Shown here in pieces: positions 62,634-64,000 of a DNA stretch of 64,000 nt. Each line of letters begins with the position of its first letter. Position 1 is the stretch's first letter. Source of the stretch: Flagellimonas maritima (GTDB lineage: Bacteria > Bacteroidota > Bacteroidia > Flavobacteriales > Flavobacteriaceae); the NCBI RefSeq assembly GCF_003269425.1, contig NZ_CP030104.1:1421501-1485500 (forward strand). The letters are read 5' to 3'. The notes beneath the pieces are model-generated. The model made no database searches. It was not told the DNA's origin and was given only the letters and a program-made list of their open reading frames with translations. The translations under genes were made by a program, and so were the position numbers.

Positions 62634-63182
62634 TTATGCTTCTACAGCCTCTAAAGATTTTGCTATAGGAAAGTCTACAGGCACTTGGGTTGTTCTGTGA
62701 AGATAGTTTGAGATGGTTTTGTCCCCTACCAGAACAATGGTATCTATCAAGTTCTCTTTGGTCCAACCTGCTTCAAAAAAATTATCCAATATGTTTTGGT
62801 CGGTTGCTCCCCTTTTTTCGGTAATATTTCTTGATAAGCGTGCCAATGCATCCAATTTATCATCAAAAGATGCTCTTCCCGCTCTCAATTCCAAGATTTG
62901 GTCATCGGTAAAACCGTTCATTTTACCTATGGCAGTATGCGCAGACAGACAGTAAATACAGTTGTTGACTTCACTTACGGCAAGGTTTACCACCTCCTTC
63001 TCCTTTGCTTTCAAAGATGTCTTTGCATTGGAAAGGCTTAAATAATTGCCCAGTGCATTTTCTGAATGTGCATAAGTTGCAAAAAGATTGGGTACAAAGC
63101 CTACAGCTTTTTCCAGATTATCAAAAAAAGCTTGATTGTTACTACTGACTTCTTCTCTTTTGGGTACGTTGAATGTGCTCAT
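62634..63182 (-). CDS. Carboxymuconolactone decarboxylase / AhpD-like protein
   Basis: A 182-residue AhpD-fold protein. The motif EVNNCIYCLSAHTAIGKMNG contains the Glu, the CxxC pair and the His of the AhpD-like redox site, and VPNLFATYAHSENALGNYL is the family's N-terminal element. Such proteins reduce peroxides or act as thiol-dependent redox enzymes. It is in a unit with the small His/Cys-rich ORF upstream and the cupredoxin-like gene downstream. Confidence 0.92.
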   Translation of the reverse strand: MSTFNVPKREEVSSNNQAFFDNLEKAVGFVPNLFATYAHSENALGNYLSLSNAKTSLKAKEKEVVNLAVSEVNNCIYCLSAHTAIGKMNGFTDDQILELRAGRASFDDKLDALARLSRNITEKRGATDQNILDNFFEAGWTKENLIDTIVLVGDKTISNYLHRTTQVPVDFPIAKSLEAVEA

Positions 63183-63218
63183 AATTTTAAATAGTATTAT
63201 TATGGATTATTATATGTA

Positions 63219-63377
63219 TTAAGAATTATTTATGAATGGTTTTTCAGCATCACAATAGAAATCATGATGATGTTTCTGCTCACAATGATCTGCAGGTATT
63301 GCAGGTTGTGCCAACTGTTTTTTGGTACTTGCAAAAATCTCAATAAGATTGAATACGGATTTTTCTAATGCTTTCAT
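63219..63377 (-). CDS. Small His/Cys-rich ORF (52 residues)
   Basis: A 53-codon frame with ATG at 63375-63377 and TAA at 63219-63221, preceded by an AG-rich stretch (AAAGAAAGAAAA) on the minus strand. The product, MKALEKSVFNLIEIFASTKK followed by PAIPADHCEQKHHHDFYCDA, has an amphipathic helix and then two Cys and four His residues within 14 residues. It sits between the AraC regulator and the AhpD-like gene on the same strand, 36 bp from the latter. No family is recognised; metal binding is a guess from composition. Confidence 0.45.
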   Translation of the reverse strand: MKALEKSVFNLIEIFASTKKQLAQPAIPADHCEQKHHHDFYCDAEKPFINNS

Positions 63378-63467
63378 TTTTCTTTCTTTTTAATTACATG
63401 GCAAAGATGTAGTTAAAAGGAAGAGGAGGGTTAGCAGCAATTTCCCGACGACTTGTCTATATTTCCC

Positions 63468-64000
63468 TTAGGCCTTAATCGATAGGTTTTCTCGATATTC
63501 CGAAGGGGTCATTTGTGTCATTTTCTTGAAAAAACGACTAAAATGGGCAGGGTCATTGAATCCTAGGTCAAAAGCGATTTCCTGATTTTGTTTATCAGTA
63601 AAGTGAATCAATCGTTTGGCCTCCAAAGTCAAGCGCTCCAAAATTATTTGCTGTGGTGACTTCTGGTTGTAAATTGAAAAGAGGTTGGACAGTGTTTTGG
63701 GAGATTTGAAAAGCATTTCGGCGTAATCACTAACCTTGCGTTTGGTTTTATAGTGAATGTCTACCAAAAAATTAAATTTCCGGATGGTATCTATTTGATC
63801 ATTACCCAAAGTTTTTACAATAAGCTGTTCTTTTGCCAAACGGGTACTCATGATTATCAAACGTTTTAAAAGCATCTGTAGCATGTCACCTTGAATATTG
63901 TCTGGCGTGGTAAACTCATCGACCAAAACGTCGTACCACATATTAAATTTTTTCAACTGATTTTCTGCAATAGAAATTATTGGCAGATCCTGAGTTCCAA
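63468..64000 (-). CDS. AraC-family transcription regulator (5' end outside window)
   Basis: The frame is open to the window edge (it reads GTQDLPIISIAENQLKKFNM before the first candidate start at 63956), so the gene is cut at its N-terminus. The visible 177 residues end in two helix-turn-helix motifs: DYAEMLFKSPKTLSNLFSIY and EIAFDLGFNDPAHFSRFFKK, with the terminal MTPSEYRENL. It probably regulates the adjoining same-strand genes. Confidence 0.9.
   Translation of the reverse strand, partial: GTQDLPIISIAENQLKKFNMWYDVLVDEFTTPDNIQGDMLQMLLKRLIIMSTRLAKEQLIVKTLGNDQIDTIRKFNFLVDIHYKTKRKVSDYAEMLFKSPKTLSNLFSIYNQKSPQQIILERLTLEAKRLIHFTDKQNQEIAFDLGFNDPAHFSRFFKKMTQMTPSEYRENLSIKA

Overview
The window is a low-GC chromosomal segment of a member of the Bacteroidetes, most probably a marine Flavobacteriaceae. 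The evidence is a type IX secretion (T9SS) sorting domain on a large secreted protein, the complete moxR-DUF58-Bat operon in its flavobacterial order, a few TAnnTTTG promoter elements, LytTR and Smi1/Knr4 proteins, and many small secreted proteins ending their signal peptides in AQ. The genus cannot be fixed from sequence reading alone. No rRNA, tRNA, CRISPR array or intact insertion sequence was seen.

1-9.2 kb is the accessory part. After the end of an EamA transporter and a SUKH (SMI1/KNR4) immunity-type gene comes a 1205-residue secreted polymorphic toxin. It has a signal peptide, a TANFOR-like/fibronectin-like N-terminal half written in clearly GC-richer DNA, a coiled linker, and a C-terminal zinc deaminase domain. 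A small immunity candidate overlaps its stop codon. Downstream lie three leaderless orphan pieces of related toxins: a tip interrupted by one in-frame TGA, a 556-residue orphan with its own tip, and a truncated stub. The first two are each followed by a small immunity candidate. A 185-bp direct repeat is present in the full-length gene and in two of the orphans. This looks like a tip-swapping reservoir of the Rhs/CdiA-CT kind, built on a Bacteroidetes-specific N-terminal half.

9.2-32.5 kb is mostly core and housekeeping: thioesterase, nitronate monooxygenase-like flavoprotein, a three-domain cNMP/glutaredoxin-like/thioredoxin-reductase-like protein paired with a UBP zinc finger, bestrophin, YheT-type hydrolase, lipoprotein cytochrome c, three small secreted proteins, a SulP transporter, gpsA and glpD, a membrane LytTR regulator, CvpA, CAP protein, 3-hydroxyanthranilate dioxygenase, ALDH7, acyl-ACP desaturase and a PPP-type phosphatase.

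32.6-41.7 kb holds a large T9SS cargo protein, a fructokinase-amylosucrase pair for sucrose/alpha-glucan use, an AlbA_2 protein and an SDR. 41.8-51 kb is the eight-gene MoxR/DUF58/Bat operon. 51-59.2 kb is dominated by three SulP transporters with a beta-carbonic anhydrase fused translationally to the first, suggesting bicarbonate or dissolved-inorganic-carbon handling, with pheS and a CREST-type membrane protein in between. 59.3-64 kb carries a CYTH protein, DNA polymerase IV, a small-multidrug-export-family protein, a TetR regulator with a palindromic operator, a cupredoxin-like protein, an AhpD-like carboxymuconolactone decarboxylase, an unannotated 52-residue His/Cys-rich ORF, and an AraC regulator cut by the window edge.
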